Shown here: piece by piece, positions 8,759 to 18,254 of the stretch
Position numbering within the stretch: the first letter of the stretch is position 1
How the letters are laid out: every line of letters begins with the position of its first letter
Assembly: GCF_021404545.1 (NCBI RefSeq)
Contig: NZ_JAAWWD010000038.1
Coordinates: forward strand, 1 to 64,000
Origin: Aestuariivita sp.
Lineage (GTDB): Bacteria > Pseudomonadota > Alphaproteobacteria > Rhodobacterales > Rhodobacteraceae
Reading direction: 5' to 3'
Length of the DNA stretch: 64,000 nucleotides
Notes under the pieces: model-generated
Told to the model about the DNA's origin: nothing
Seen by the model: the letters and a program-made list of their open reading frames with translations, nothing else
The model's database searches: none
Position numbers and translations under genes: made by a program

Positions 8759-11033
8759 CCTGTAAGAGTTCCCAAACTTTCAGCGGGGTGAAAGGCATGT
8801 CCGCCTGCCGCACCCCACGATCCCAAAGCGCGTCCTGAACCGCGTTGGCGACAGCGGCCAGCGCACCAACCGTGCCCGCCTCCCCGCAGCCTTTCATGCC
8901 CATGACATTGGCGGTGGACGGCACCGGCTCGGACGTGAACCCAATCATGGGTACGTCATCGGCGCGCGGCAAGGCATAGTCCATGAACGATGCGGTGAGC
9001 AATTGGCCATCCTCATCGTAAACCACATGTTCGGTGATCGCCTGCCCAATCCCCTGGGCGACGCCGCCATGCACTTGACCTTCGGCGAGCATCGGATTGA
9101 TAAGGTTACCGAAATCATCGACAACCGTATAGCGATCGACGGTCACCACACCGGTTTCCGGATCAATCACAACCTCCGCCACATGGGCACCATTGGGAAA
9201 GCTGCGCGCATCCAGCTTGGCGCGGGCCTCATGGGTCAAAAGATCGTGACGGCCGTCTGCCCGCGCCATCTCTGCCGCCTCGACAAAGGTCGGGGTCAGG
9301 TTCGATCCCGGCGCGCGGAACGTCTCATCGTCAAACCGGATCTCTGCCGCCTCGACCCCCATCTTGTCGGCCAGATAGGGGGTGAACGCGTCGATCATCG
9401 TGGAGACGGTGGCCAGCGTCGCATTGTTCTGCACCGTGACAGAGCGCGACCCCCCGGTGCCGCCACCCTGCTTGATCAGGTCACTGTCGCCCTGAACAAC
9501 GGTAATGCGTTCGGCCGGTATGCCGGTATGATCGGACAGAAACTGGCCATAGACGGTTTCGTGCCCCTGACCGTTCGATTGCGTGCCGACAAAGATTGTC
9601 ACCGTGCCATCCTCGTTAAAGGCCACCTTGGCCCCTTCCGAAGGATCGCCCAAAATACTTTCGATATAGTAACAAAGCCCCTGCCCGCGCAGCAATCCAC
9701 GCGTCGCATCCGCCTGGACCCGCGCGCCATAGCCGGTCTGATCGGCCTCAACACCGGCGCGCGAAAGCACCTTGTTGAAATCGCCCACGTCATAGGTCTC
9801 TCCCGTGGCGGTCTTATAGGGGAACTTGTCCGGCGCGATGAAGTTACGCCGCCGCAGCTCCCACGGGTCCACGCCCAGCTCGCGCGCGGCCCGGTCCATC
9901 ACCCGTTCGAGCACATAGATCGCCTCGGGCCGCCCCGCCCCCCGATAGGCATCGACCTGAACGGTGTTGGTATAATACCCCTCCACCTGAAGCCAGGTGG
10001 TCTGCACATCATAGACCCCCATCAACACACGGCTGAAAAGCTGGGTCTGGATCGGCTGGCCGAATTGCGAGTTGTAAGCCCCCAGATTGCACCGGGTTTT
10101 CACGCGATACGCTGTGATCTTGTTGGTCTCGTCAAAGGCAAGCTCGGCCACCGACACCAGATCGCGCCCGCCATTGTCGCTCAGCATCGCCTCGGACCGG
10201 TCCGACATCCAGCGCACCGGACGGTCAAGCGCGCGGGCGGCATGGGCCACGGCATAATACTCGGGATAGGCCATCGCCTTCATTCCGAACCCACCGCCGA
10301 CATCCGGGGTTGTGACGCGCACGGCCCCCGCCTCCAGCCCAAAGGCCTTGGACAGGCGATCCTTCATGCCCCAGACGCCCTGACCATTATACGACAGGTG
10401 CAGCCGACCGTCTTCCATCTGGGCCCAGCAGCCACGCGGCTCCATCGAATTGACGATAACCCGATTGTCGCCGACCTCCAGCGAGACGGTGCGCGCAGCA
10501 GCGGCAAAGGCCGCCTCGGTTGCCGCCTCATCGCCCAGACCCCAATCAAAGGCGCGGTTTTCGGGCGCCTCGGCATGGATCGTCTCACCCCCCGGCGCGA
10601 CATCAACTTTCGCCGGTAACTCATTGGTGTCGAAGAGGATCAACTCGGCCGCATCGCGTGCCTGGCCGAGGCTGTCGGCCACGATCATCACAACCGCCTC
10701 GCCCACGAACCGCACCCGGTCCTTGGCCAGCATCGGACGCAGCGGGGCCGCGCCATTGCTGCCGTCGCGGTTCTTGACGACCGTGCCGCCCATGGCGATG
10801 TCGATACCTGCCGCCTCCAAATCGGCGCAGGTCACCACCAGATGCACGCCATCCGCCCCGCGCGCATCCTCAACGTCCAACTCGGCGATCTCACCATGAG
10901 CCACGGGGCTGCGCAGGAAATAGGCATGCAGCGCATCTTGGGGCGCGATATCGTCCACATAGCGCCCGGCCCCGGTCAGGAACCGCACATCTTCAACGCG
11001 TTTCACCGGCTGACTTTTTCCGAACTTTTCCAT
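8736..11033 (-). CDS. Molybdenum hydroxylase large subunit, form-II CoxL-like
   Basis: A 765-residue molybdopterin-cytosine-dinucleotide-binding subunit of the xanthine dehydrogenase/CO dehydrogenase family. The start at ATG 11033 after GAGGG gives the family N-terminus (RVEDVRFLTGAGRYVDDI); the frame is open to 11177, but that part is not conserved. Cofactor motifs are VGGGFGMK (246-252), QSNGQGHE, and the catalytic glutamate in KGCGEAGTVG near the C-terminus. The active-site loop reads AYRGAGR (362-368), the form II signature; authentic CO dehydrogenases (form I) carry AYRCSFR. The usual FeS (S) and FAD (M) subunit genes are not adjacent, since valS lies upstream on the other strand. The substrate is unknown. 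Confidence 0.9.
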   Translation of the reverse strand: MEKFGKSQPVKRVEDVRFLTGAGRYVDDIAPQDALHAYFLRSPVAHGEIAELDVEDARGADGVHLVVTCADLEAAGIDIAMGGTVVKNRDGSNGAAPLRPMLAKDRVRFVGEAVVMIVADSLGQARDAAELILFDTNELPAKVDVAPGGETIHAEAPENRAFDWGLGDEAATEAAFAAAARTVSLEVGDNRVIVNSMEPRGCWAQMEDGRLHLSYNGQGVWGMKDRLSKAFGLEAGAVRVTTPDVGGGFGMKAMAYPEYYAVAHAARALDRPVRWMSDRSEAMLSDNGGRDLVSVAELAFDETNKITAYRVKTRCNLGAYNSQFGQPIQTQLFSRVLMGVYDVQTTWLQVEGYYTNTVQVDAYRGAGRPEAIYVLERVMDRAARELGVDPWELRRRNFIAPDKFPYKTATGETYDVGDFNKVLSRAGVEADQTGYGARVQADATRGLLRGQGLCYYIESILGDPSEGAKVAFNEDGTVTIFVGTQSNGQGHETVYGQFLSDHTGIPAERITVVQGDSDLIKQGGGTGGSRSVTVQNNATLATVSTMIDAFTPYLADKMGVEAAEIRFDDETFRAPGSNLTPTFVEAAEMARADGRHDLLTHEARAKLDARSFPNGAHVAEVVIDPETGVVTVDRYTVVDDFGNLINPMLAEGQVHGGVAQGIGQAITEHVVYDEDGQLLTASFMDYALPRADDVPMIGFTSEPVPSTANVMGMKGCGEAGTVGALAAVANAVQDALWDRGVRQADMPFTPLKVWELLQDDAIAAE

Positions 11034-11253
11034 GACCGCCCTCGCATTTGCTTTCGTGCGCGACACTAGCCCTGGCGGCGCCAATGTCCAGCCGTCTAAC
11101 AGCGCAGGCCAAGCCAGCCGCGACCCAGGCCGAGGATTTGACCAGACCCCGATCCCCGCACCCATCGCAGGGTACAAGAAATCCCCGGCCCTCTCTTTCC
11201 CTTGGGCTCATCCTTCGCTAGATGAACGGCCAAGATAAAAGGGATCCACTCAG

Positions 11254-14200
11254 ATGACGATGGACAAGACCTTCGACGCGGCCGAGGCCGAAAGCCGTCT
11301 GTATCAGGCCTGGGACGAGGCCGGATGTTTCAAAGCGGGCGCCAATGCATCCCGAGCCGAGACCTTTTGCATCATGATCCCTCCGCCCAACGTCACGGGC
11401 TCACTGCATATGGGACATGCGTTCAACAACACGCTCCAAGACATCCTGATCCGCTGGCACCGCATGCGTGGGTTCGACACGCTTTGGCAGCCGGGGACCG
11501 ATCATGCGGGCATCGCCACCCAGATGGTGACCGAGCGTGAGATGGCTGCCAACCAGGAACCTTCACGCACCGAGATGGGGCGTGAAGCCTTTATCGACCG
11601 CGTCTGGCAGCAGAAGGTCAAGTCGCGCGGCACCATCATCGGGCAACTCAAGCGGCTGGGTGCGTCCTGCGATTGGTCGCGCGAAGCCTTTACGATGGGC
11701 GGCGCGCCGGGCGACCCGAACAAGGGTCAGGGCCCAGATTTCCACGATGCGGTGATCAAGGTCTTTGTCGATCTGCACGACAAGGGGGTGATCTATCGCG
11801 GCAAGCGGCTGGTCAATTGGGATCCGCATTTCGAGACCGCAATCTCGGATCTTGAGGTCGAAAACATCGAAACCGCCGGGCATATGTGGCATTTCAAGTA
11901 CCCGCTTGCGGGGGGCGAAACCTATACCTATGTCGAGAAAGACGCCGATGGAACGGTCGTGCTGGAAGAACAGCGCGACTATATCTCCATCGCCACGACG
12001 CGACCCGAGACCATGCTCGGCGACGGCGCCGTTGCGGTTCATCCATCCGATGAACGATACGCGCCAATCATCGGAAAACTATGTGAAATTCCGGTAGGTC
12101 CGAAAGAGCATCGCCGCCTGATCCCGATTATCACTGACGAGTATCCCGATCCCGATTTCGGATCGGGCGCGGTCAAGATCACCGGTGCGCATGACTTCAA
12201 CGACTATAGCGTGGCCAAACGCAACGCGATCCCCTGTTACAGGCTGATGGATACCAAGGCCGCCATGCGCGCCGATGGCGCCCCCTATGCCGAAGCAGCG
12301 GCCATCGCGCAGTCGATCATTGACGGAGCCCAGCTGTCGGAGGCCGAGATCGACATCATCAACCTGGTGCCCGACGCGTATCGCGGGCTCGACCGGTTCG
12401 AGGCGCGCAAAAGGGTCGTGGCGGATGTCACCGCCGAGGGGCTTGCGGTGATGGTGCCCAATCCCAAGGCTGACAAAAACGAGGCCGCCCCGCCCACCAT
12501 AGCCCTGGTTGAGAGCAAGCCGGTCATGCAGCCCTTCGGCGACCGCTCCAAGGTGGTGATCGAGCCGATGCTTACCGATCAGTGGTTCGTCGACACCGCG
12601 CAGATCGTCCAGCCCGCCATCGATGCCGTGCGCAACGGCGACACCAAGATCCTGCCCGAGAGGGATGCCAAGGTCTATTTCCACTGGCTGGAGAATATCG
12701 AGCCCTGGTGCATTTCGCGCCAGCTGTGGTGGGGGCACCGTATTCCGGTCTGGTATGGTCCGCGTATCGATACAGTGAACGGCAAGCAGACGCTGGACTA
12801 CACGCCGGGCAACCTGATGCATTTCACCGCCGTCAGCCAGGATGACGCGCGTGCGCAGGCCGCCGCCTATTACGGTGCCGACGACCCCGCGCGCATCCAG
12901 TTCGTGCGCACCGCGGACCAAGCCCATTTGGGCAGCCCCGATCCGCTCAGTCGGGCCGCTCAGCTTTCGGGGCGGGAAGGCATCGACGAGACGGCAACCA
13001 TTCCGATCTGGCGCGATACGGACGTTCTGGATACCTGGTTCTCGTCCGGACTTTGGCCGATTGGCACGCTGGGTTGGCCTGAAGAAACACCCGAGATGAA
13101 AAAGTACTTCCCAAGCAGTACCTTGGTGACCGGCTTTGACATCATCTTCTTCTGGGTCGCCCGGATGATGATGATGCAGTACGCGGTGGTCGGGCAAAAG
13201 CCCTTTGATACGGTCTATGTCCACGCGCTGGTGCGCGACGAGAAGGGCAAGAAGATGTCCAAATCGCTGGGCAATGTGCTCGACCCGCTTGAACTGATCG
13301 ATGACTACGGCGCCGATGCGGTGCGGTTCACACTGACGGCCATGGCGGCGATGGGGCGCGACCTCAAGCTTTCGACGCAGCGCATTGCAGGCTATCGGAA
13401 TTTCGGAACAAAGCTGTGGAACTTCGCGCGCTTCGCCGAGATGAACGGGGTCTTTGACGTCACCGCGGATAGCATTCCACAGTCGGCCCAGACACTGAAC
13501 AAATGGATCATCGGTGAAACTGCCAAGGCTCGGGCCGAGGTGGATGAAGCGCTGGAGCACTATCGGTTCAATGACGCGGCCAATACACTTTACGCGTTTG
13601 TCTGGGGCAAGGTCTGCGATTGGTTCGTTGAGTTCTCAAAACCGCTCTTGCAAGGCGACGATGCCGCCGCGCGGACAGAGACCCGCGAGACCATGAAATG
13701 GGTCCTCGATCAGTGTCTGGTCCTGCTGCACCCAATCATGCCCTTTATCACCGAGGAGCTTTGGGCGCTCTCCGGTCGGCGCGCCAAGATGCTGATCCAT
13801 GCGGACTGGCCCGACTACCTGCCCGCCGATCTGGTGGACCAGAATGCCGATCATGAAATGAACTGGGTCATCGGCTTGATCGAGGCTGTGCGGTCGGCGC
13901 GCGCACAAATGCATGTGCCTGCGGGCGTCTACGTGCCCATGTTGGTGGCCGAGATTGACAGCGCGAAACAGGCGGCCTGGGATCGCAACGATGTTCTGAT
14001 CAAGCGGCTGGCACGCATTGATACGCTGACCGCTGCTCCGGATTTTCCCAAGGGAACGATTACGATTGCCGTGGGCGGCGCCCGCTTCGGCCTCCCGCTT
14101 GCCGATGTCATCGACATCGGGGAAGAGAAGGCGCGACTGGAAAAGACGCATGGCAAGCTGATGAAAGAACTTGGCGGGCTGCGCGGCCGGTTGAACAACC

Positions 14201-14322
14201 CGAAATTCGTGCAAAGCGCACCAGAGGACGTGGTCGAAGAGACCCGGGCCAATCTTGCCGCGCGCGAAGAAGAAGAAACCAAGATCAAGGATGCCTTGAA
14301 GCGATTGGCAGAGCTTGGCTGA
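11254..14322 (+). CDS. valS: Valyl-tRNA synthetase
   Basis: A class I aminoacyl-tRNA synthetase that charges tRNA-Val; 1022 residues, in the normal range. The HIGH motif appears as [14 protein letters not shown] (about 44-57) and KMSKS as [11 protein letters not shown] near 667. The middle carries the CP1 editing domain ([10 protein letters not shown]), and the C-terminus carries the anticodon domain plus a coiled-coil tail ([19 protein letters not shown]) typical of ValS. ATG at 11254 and 11260 are both possible starts. The preceding ~220 bp separate it from the divergent CoxL-like gene and should hold both promoters. Confidence 0.98.
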   Translation: MTMDKTFDAAEAESRLYQAWDEAGCFKAGANASRAETFCIMIPPPNVTGSLHMGHAFNNTLQDILIRWHRMRGFDTLWQPGTDHAGIATQMVTEREMAANQEPSRTEMGREAFIDRVWQQKVKSRGTIIGQLKRLGASCDWSREAFTMGGAPGDPNKGQGPDFHDAVIKVFVDLHDKGVIYRGKRLVNWDPHFETAISDLEVENIETAGHMWHFKYPLAGGETYTYVEKDADGTVVLEEQRDYISIATTRPETMLGDGAVAVHPSDERYAPIIGKLCEIPVGPKEHRRLIPIITDEYPDPDFGSGAVKITGAHDFNDYSVAKRNAIPCYRLMDTKAAMRADGAPYAEAAAIAQSIIDGAQLSEAEIDIINLVPDAYRGLDRFEARKRVVADVTAEGLAVMVPNPKADKNEAAPPTIALVESKPVMQPFGDRSKVVIEPMLTDQWFVDTAQIVQPAIDAVRNGDTKILPERDAKVYFHWLENIEPWCISRQLWWGHRIPVWYGPRIDTVNGKQTLDYTPGNLMHFTAVSQDDARAQAAAYYGADDPARIQFVRTADQAHLGSPDPLSRAAQLSGREGIDETATIPIWRDTDVLDTWFSSGLWPIGTLGWPEETPEMKKYFPSSTLVTGFDIIFFWVARMMMMQYAVVGQKPFDTVYVHALVRDEKGKKMSKSLGNVLDPLELIDDYGADAVRFTLTAMAAMGRDLKLSTQRIAGYRNFGTKLWNFARFAEMNGVFDVTADSIPQSAQTLNKWIIGETAKARAEVDEALEHYRFNDAANTLYAFVWGKVCDWFVEFSKPLLQGDDAAARTETRETMKWVLDQCLVLLHPIMPFITEELWALSGRRAKMLIHADWPDYLPADLVDQNADHEMNWVIGLIEAVRSARAQMHVPAGVYVPMLVAEIDSAKQAAWDRNDVLIKRLARIDTLTAAPDFPKGTITIAVGGARFGLPLADVIDIGEEKARLEKTHGKLMKELGGLRGRLNNPKFVQSAPEDVVEETRANLAAREEEETKIKDALKRLAELG

Positions 14323-14363
14323 TCTTGATCGCGGATTGGGGCGCGTTGTGCTAGGCTGGCACA

Positions 14364-14696
14364 CTGGCATGGCAATGGCATCGGCTTACCGAACGGCAAA
14401 TCCACAAGGCGCTGTCGGAAGGCAGGCTTTCGGGTCTTGCGGGCGAGGGCAAACCCCTGCCCGAGCGGAGCGGCGATGCGCTGATTGATCCAGGTCTTGC
14501 GGGCGGCCATCGTATCATGGCCGAGGCCGGTGTGCGGCCCGAAGAGTTTGATCTCAAAGAAAAACAGACCGCCGCGCGGCAAGTCTATGGCACGCTGACG
14601 GGCCCAGATGAAAACGCTGCGGCGATGGCCCGCATTGCAGAACGGGAGATGCGCTGTAATCTCTCACGAGACGCCAGGCGCGCGTTTTACCGCTGA
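14364..14696 (+). pseudogene. DUF1992 (DnaJ-homologue subfamily C member 28-like) without a canonical start
   Basis: In this frame the sequence encodes ERQIHKALSEGRLSGLAGEG and continues KPLPERS...GVRPEEFDLKEKQ...ARRAFYR, a clear DUF1992 domain, which normally forms the C-terminal part of DnaJC28-like proteins or a stand-alone bacterial protein. The frame is open only from a TAG at 14352-14354 and contains no ATG, GTG or TTG before the conserved part. The first possible initiator is CTG 14364. An ATG at 14370 lies one base out of frame. Either translation begins at a rare CTG, or the 5' end was lost through a one-base frameshift. It starts 41 bp after valS and is followed by a palindromic terminator region. 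Confidence 0.65.
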
Positions 14697-14739
14697 GCCG
14701 GATGGCCCCATTCTGGGCACGATCCCCAGTCACCGGCCA

Positions 14740-14785
14740 GCAAATTTTTGATCTAAAAATTTGCCAGAATTTGAGTCAAATTCTG
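14740..14785. terminator. Tandem AT-rich palindromes, probable bidirectional terminator
   Basis: Two adjacent near-perfect palindromes separate convergent genes. The first has GCAAATTTTT/AAAAATTTGC with a 5-nt loop (14740-14764). The second has CAGAATTTGA/TCAAATTCTG around a single G (14765-14785). The A/T-rich arms supply U runs in both directions, consistent with intrinsic termination of the valS-DUF1992 transcript and of the crotonase-side transcript. Confidence 0.65.
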
Positions 14786-14792
14786 CCAGCGC

Positions 14793-15575
14793 TCACTTGA
14801 ACACTGGGGCCCGGTTCTGCATCTGCGCGGCAATCACTTCCATCTGGTCGGGTTTGCCCACAAGATTGGCCTGTTCCCGGCTTTCGGCCATCAAGACGTC
14901 TTCGCGATCCCCGTTTTCGGCAAGCTCAATCAATCGCTTGGCCGCGCGTACCGCGCTTGGGCTCTTGCCTGCAATCTCTGTCGCCAGATCCAGTGCCGCG
15001 GCCAGCGGATCGTCGGCCAGCGAGGTCACCAGCCCCCAGGCCTCGGCCTGTGCGGCCGGGATCGGTCGGGCGGTATAGGTCAGTTGCCGGATCACGTCCG
15101 AGCGCGCCAATTGCGGCAACAGGACCATGCCGCCCATATCGGGGATCAGGCCCCATTTCATCTCCATCACCGCCAGCTTGGTTTCAGGTGATGCGATGCG
15201 GATATCGGCCCCGACCGCCAATTGAAACCCCGCGCCATAGCACACCCCGTGCAGAGCGGCGATCACCGGCACCGGAACGCGGCGCCAGACCAGTGCCACC
15301 TCCTGCCAGCGATTGGTATCGCCGTGACTGCGCGGCAGGATGAGTTCCTGCGGATCCTGACCGGCCATCGCACCAAAGCTCATAACATCAAGCCCCGCGC
15401 AGAAGCCCTTGCCTTCACCCGACAAAACCACTGCGCGCGCGTCAGAGGCCGCGACCTCCTGCCCCGCATTGATAATGGCATGCACCATCTCGTCATCGAC
15501 AGCGTTCATCTTGTCGGCGCGGGTCAAGGTGACCCGGGCGATATGCGCGTCATAGCTTACCGAAACACGGGCCAT
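14793..15575 (-). CDS. Enoyl-CoA hydratase/isomerase (crotonase) family protein
   Basis: A 260-residue crotonase-fold protein. The oxyanion-hole segments are GEGKGFCAGLDV near residue 60 and ALHGVCYGAGFQLA near 110; the conserved GLIPDMGG loop follows. The start at ATG 15575 has GGAGGTG about 6 bases upstream, while the GTG at 15581 overlaps that Shine-Dalgarno sequence and is rejected. Members hydrate or isomerise acyl-CoA thioesters. The catalytic glutamates of true enoyl-CoA hydratase are not both obvious (MEMKWGLIPDMGG carries one candidate), so the exact reaction is open. It lies 67 bp from the next gene in the same direction. Confidence 0.88.
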   Translation of the reverse strand: MARVSVSYDAHIARVTLTRADKMNAVDDEMVHAIINAGQEVAASDARAVVLSGEGKGFCAGLDVMSFGAMAGQDPQELILPRSHGDTNRWQEVALVWRRVPVPVIAALHGVCYGAGFQLAVGADIRIASPETKLAVMEMKWGLIPDMGGMVLLPQLARSDVIRQLTYTARPIPAAQAEAWGLVTSLADDPLAAALDLATEIAGKSPSAVRAAKRLIELAENGDREDVLMAESREQANLVGKPDQMEVIAAQMQNRAPVFK

Positions 15576-15642
15576 AGGCACCTCCCTTGCGTATCGGCCT
15601 ATCTCAACGCATCACCAGCGCAAAAACCAGCGCGACGTGAGG

Positions 15643-16725
15643 TTACTTGCGTGGCGGCAAGCCCGCGACTGGCATCCGGCCAAAGCCAGCGCTGTCGAGG
15701 GTCATGACGTAAAACAGATCCCCCACCACACGGCCACCCGTGGTAATCCCCAGCCGTCCGTCCGGATCCTGCAAGGATCGCAGCACACGGCCCTGCATGT
15801 CGATCTCGATCATGTGCCCCTGCTCAATCGGTGCCGGTCGGACCATCGGTCCCAGCCGCCAGATGACCTTGCGCAGAAACGGATAAGGCATCAGCACCTC
15901 TGCCGGCACACGCGGGCTGGCAAAGGCGATCCAGAACGTGCCATCGCCCATCGCCTCGATATTGTCGGGATAGCCCGGCAGGTTGTCGAGGAGGATCTCC
16001 TGCTCTCCCGCGCGCGCTCCGCTCAACCACAGACGGTGAATGCGTGCGCGCCCTGTCTCAGCGATCAGCAGGAAATCCTCATCCGGGGACAGCGCGACAC
16101 CGTTGGTATAGACAAACCCGTCGGCGATCCTGGTCACTGTGCCGTCCGGATCGATCCGTCCGACATAGCCGGTGGCGGATTGTTCCCAGATCGTCAGGAC
16201 CGAGGTTGGCCGCGTACCGCCCATGGTTTCGGGGTCAAACCGGTCAGTTGAGTTTGAAAAGAACACCGTCCCGTCACGCGCCACATCCAGTTGATTGGCA
16301 TAGAGAATGGGCCCGCCGTCAATCTCTGTCGCGATCGGCTCTGCGCCGCTTTCCGGCGACCAGGCGAAAATCCCGCGAAAGCTGTCGGCGATGTAAAGCC
16401 GCCCGTCCGGCCCGGCATCCAGGCCCAGAGGCCGCCCTTCAAGCTGGGCAACGGGCTCGGGCGCGGCCCCGTCGATACGGTAAAGCGTTCCCGCCAGATC
16501 AGCGGTATAGATCACGCCACCGGGCATTAAAGCCAGATCTTCCGGTCCCACCGCACCCTGGGGCAGCGGAACAAAGCTTGCCCCGGCCAGCGCGCTGTTT
16601 GTGGCGAAGGGCCCTTCTGCTCCGGGAGGCTCCGGCAGGTTCGCGGCCACCGGCTCCACCGGCACCGGCCAGAAGATCAGATAGGCCGCCCAAAGGCCTA
16701 GAACCGCCAACAAAAGCCGCATCAT
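15643..16725 (-). CDS. SMP-30/strictosidine-synthase-like beta-propeller protein
   Basis: A 360-residue protein with an N-terminal hydrophobic anchor (LLLAVLGLWAAYLIFW, residues 4-19), so it is probably tethered to the inner membrane and faces the periplasm. The rest is a six-bladed propeller of the SMP-30/gluconolactonase/strictosidine synthase superfamily, with repeated DG-x-L/V-Y-x-AD strands (GPDGRLYIADS, ARDGTVFFSNSTDRFD, YTNGVALSPDEDFLLIAETGR, GYPDNIEAMGDGTFWIAF). The NGVALSPD and YPDN loops normally bind a metal at the propeller axis. The closest characterised relatives are lactonases and arylesterases such as APMAP. The substrate is unknown. Confidence 0.8.
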   Translation of the reverse strand: MMRLLLAVLGLWAAYLIFWPVPVEPVAANLPEPPGAEGPFATNSALAGASFVPLPQGAVGPEDLALMPGGVIYTADLAGTLYRIDGAAPEPVAQLEGRPLGLDAGPDGRLYIADSFRGIFAWSPESGAEPIATEIDGGPILYANQLDVARDGTVFFSNSTDRFDPETMGGTRPTSVLTIWEQSATGYVGRIDPDGTVTRIADGFVYTNGVALSPDEDFLLIAETGRARIHRLWLSGARAGEQEILLDNLPGYPDNIEAMGDGTFWIAFASPRVPAEVLMPYPFLRKVIWRLGPMVRPAPIEQGHMIEIDMQGRVLRSLQDPDGRLGITTGGRVVGDLFYVMTLDSAGFGRMPVAGLPPRK

Positions 16726-16817
16726 GATCTGTGTCCCTCCGCCCGCTCAACCTGCCCCAGTCTCTGCCCCGCTGGCAAGCCTTGCAGCACACCACCGCTT
16801 TGGATTATCTCACGGCC

Positions 16818-17930
16818 ATGACCACGCATCCCCGTTACACCCGGCTCGCCCAAACCCTGCCCTCCACCGTGCCCTTTGTCGGCCCCGAGGCGCAGGAGCG
16901 CCTGGGCGGTTCCCCCTTCGCCGCGCGCATCGGCGCGAATGAGAATGTCTTTGGCCCATCGCCAGAGGCGATCCGCGCCATGCAAGCCGCATCAGCAGAT
17001 ATCTGGAAATACGGCGATCCGGAAAGCTATGATCTGCGCCATGCGCTTGCCGCGAAACACCGCGTCGCGCCCGAAAACGTTATGGTGGGCGAAGGGATCG
17101 ACGGTTTGCTGGGCTATCTCGCACGGCTGATCGTGGAACCCGGCGATGCGGTCGTGACCTCTGACGGGGCCTATCCGACGTTCAACTATCATGTCGCGGG
17201 TTTTGGGGGCGTGCTGCATAAAGTACCCTATCGCGACGACTACGAAGACCCCAAGGCGCTTTTTGCCAAGGCCGCCGAGGCGGGTGCCAAACTGGTCTAC
17301 CTCGCCAATCCCGACAATCCGATGGGTAGCTGGCACAGCGGTCGGGCCATTGTCGAGGCGCTGGAGTATTTGCCGACGGGCTGTCTGCTGGTGCTGGACG
17401 AGGCTTATGTGGAATGCGCGCCGGAGGGGACGGCTGCCAAGGTCGCGGCTGACGACCCGCGCGTGATCCGGATGCGCACGTTCTCCAAGGTGTACGGCAT
17501 GGCGGGCGCGCGGGTCGGCTATGCGCTGGGAGCGCCCGATCTGATCGACGCCTTTCACAAGATCCGCAACCATTTCGGCATGAACCGGGCGGCCCAGGCC
17601 GGAGCACTCGCGGCGCTGGCCGATGACACCTGGCTGGCGCATGTCAGAGACCTGATTGCGGACTCGCGCAACCGGATCGGCCAGATTGCGCTGGAACATG
17701 GGCTCACGCCGCTGCCGTCTGCCACCAACTTCGTCGCCATAGATTGCGGCCGCGACGGTGCCTATGCCAAAGCGGTGCTGGACGGGCTGGTGGCGCGCGG
17801 TATTTTCGTGCGCATGCCCTTTGCCGCGCCCCAGAACAGATGCATCCGCGTAAGCTGTGGCACCCCGGCCGATCTGGACGCGTTTGCAGCTGCTCTGCCC
17901 GAGGCGCTGACCGAGGCGAGGACCCGCTGA
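16818..17930 (+). CDS. PLP-dependent aminotransferase, histidinol-phosphate aminotransferase-like
   Basis: A fold-type I class I/II aminotransferase of 370 residues. Family features are the N-terminal GANENVFGPSP, the YLANPDNPMGS loop, LVLDEAYVE (Asp for pyridine nitrogen) and RTFSKVYGMAGARVGYALG containing the PLP lysine. It resembles HisC, but HisC-like enzymes of this subgroup often act on aromatic or other amino acids, and no his genes are nearby. The ATG at 16818 starts the conserved N-terminus; the frame is open to 16731, but that part overlaps the divergent gene's promoter region. It faces away from the SMP-30-like gene. Confidence 0.88.
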   Translation: MTTHPRYTRLAQTLPSTVPFVGPEAQERLGGSPFAARIGANENVFGPSPEAIRAMQAASADIWKYGDPESYDLRHALAAKHRVAPENVMVGEGIDGLLGYLARLIVEPGDAVVTSDGAYPTFNYHVAGFGGVLHKVPYRDDYEDPKALFAKAAEAGAKLVYLANPDNPMGSWHSGRAIVEALEYLPTGCLLVLDEAYVECAPEGTAAKVAADDPRVIRMRTFSKVYGMAGARVGYALGAPDLIDAFHKIRNHFGMNRAAQAGALAALADDTWLAHVRDLIADSRNRIGQIALEHGLTPLPSATNFVAIDCGRDGAYAKAVLDGLVARGIFVRMPFAAPQNRCIRVSCGTPADLDAFAAALPEALTEARTR

Positions 17931-18010
17931 GCAAGAGGATCGCGGGCAATTTACCTGACATTCATCTATGGTGCGTTATACTGTCGCGGGCTAGACAGGA
18001 GTACTCAGCT

Positions 18011-18244
18011 ATGGATGATCACCAGATCGGACGCGCGCCGGATTACACCAACGCCGCCATCACCATGATGGGCATCAATTTGATGTGGGTCTTTTTTGTC
18101 GTCTGGATGCTTTGGGGTTTTGTCCCCGTCATCCTGCTTGCCCTCATGGTCAACCACTTTGCCGAGCGGGTGGCGGAACGGCGCGGCATTACGCCCGCTT
18201 TTGCCCGTATCCGCCTGTCCCGCCCCAGGGGCCACGACGTCTAA
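18011..18244 (+). CDS. Small membrane protein, unknown function
   Basis: A 77-residue protein starting at ATG 18011 after CAGGAG. Residues about 20-48 form one long or two short hydrophobic helices (MMGINLMWVFFVVWMLWGF, VPVILLALMVNHF), followed by a basic tail (ERVAERRGITPAFARIRLSR). It lies 80 bp downstream of the aminotransferase, in the same direction. The role is not recognised. Confidence 0.7.
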   Translation: MDDHQIGRAPDYTNAAITMMGINLMWVFFVVWMLWGFVPVILLALMVNHFAERVAERRGITPAFARIRLSRPRGHDV

Positions 18245-18254
18245 GGGTGCATAT

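Noticed and set aside
9003-10619. 538-codon plus-strand open frame inside the CoxL-like gene
   Set aside because: It lies wholly antisense to a gene with intact cofactor motifs. Its composition follows from the codon bias of the true gene.
12079-13560. 493-codon minus-strand frame inside valS
   Set aside because: It is antisense to a near-certain synthetase gene and has no domain or ribosome binding site.
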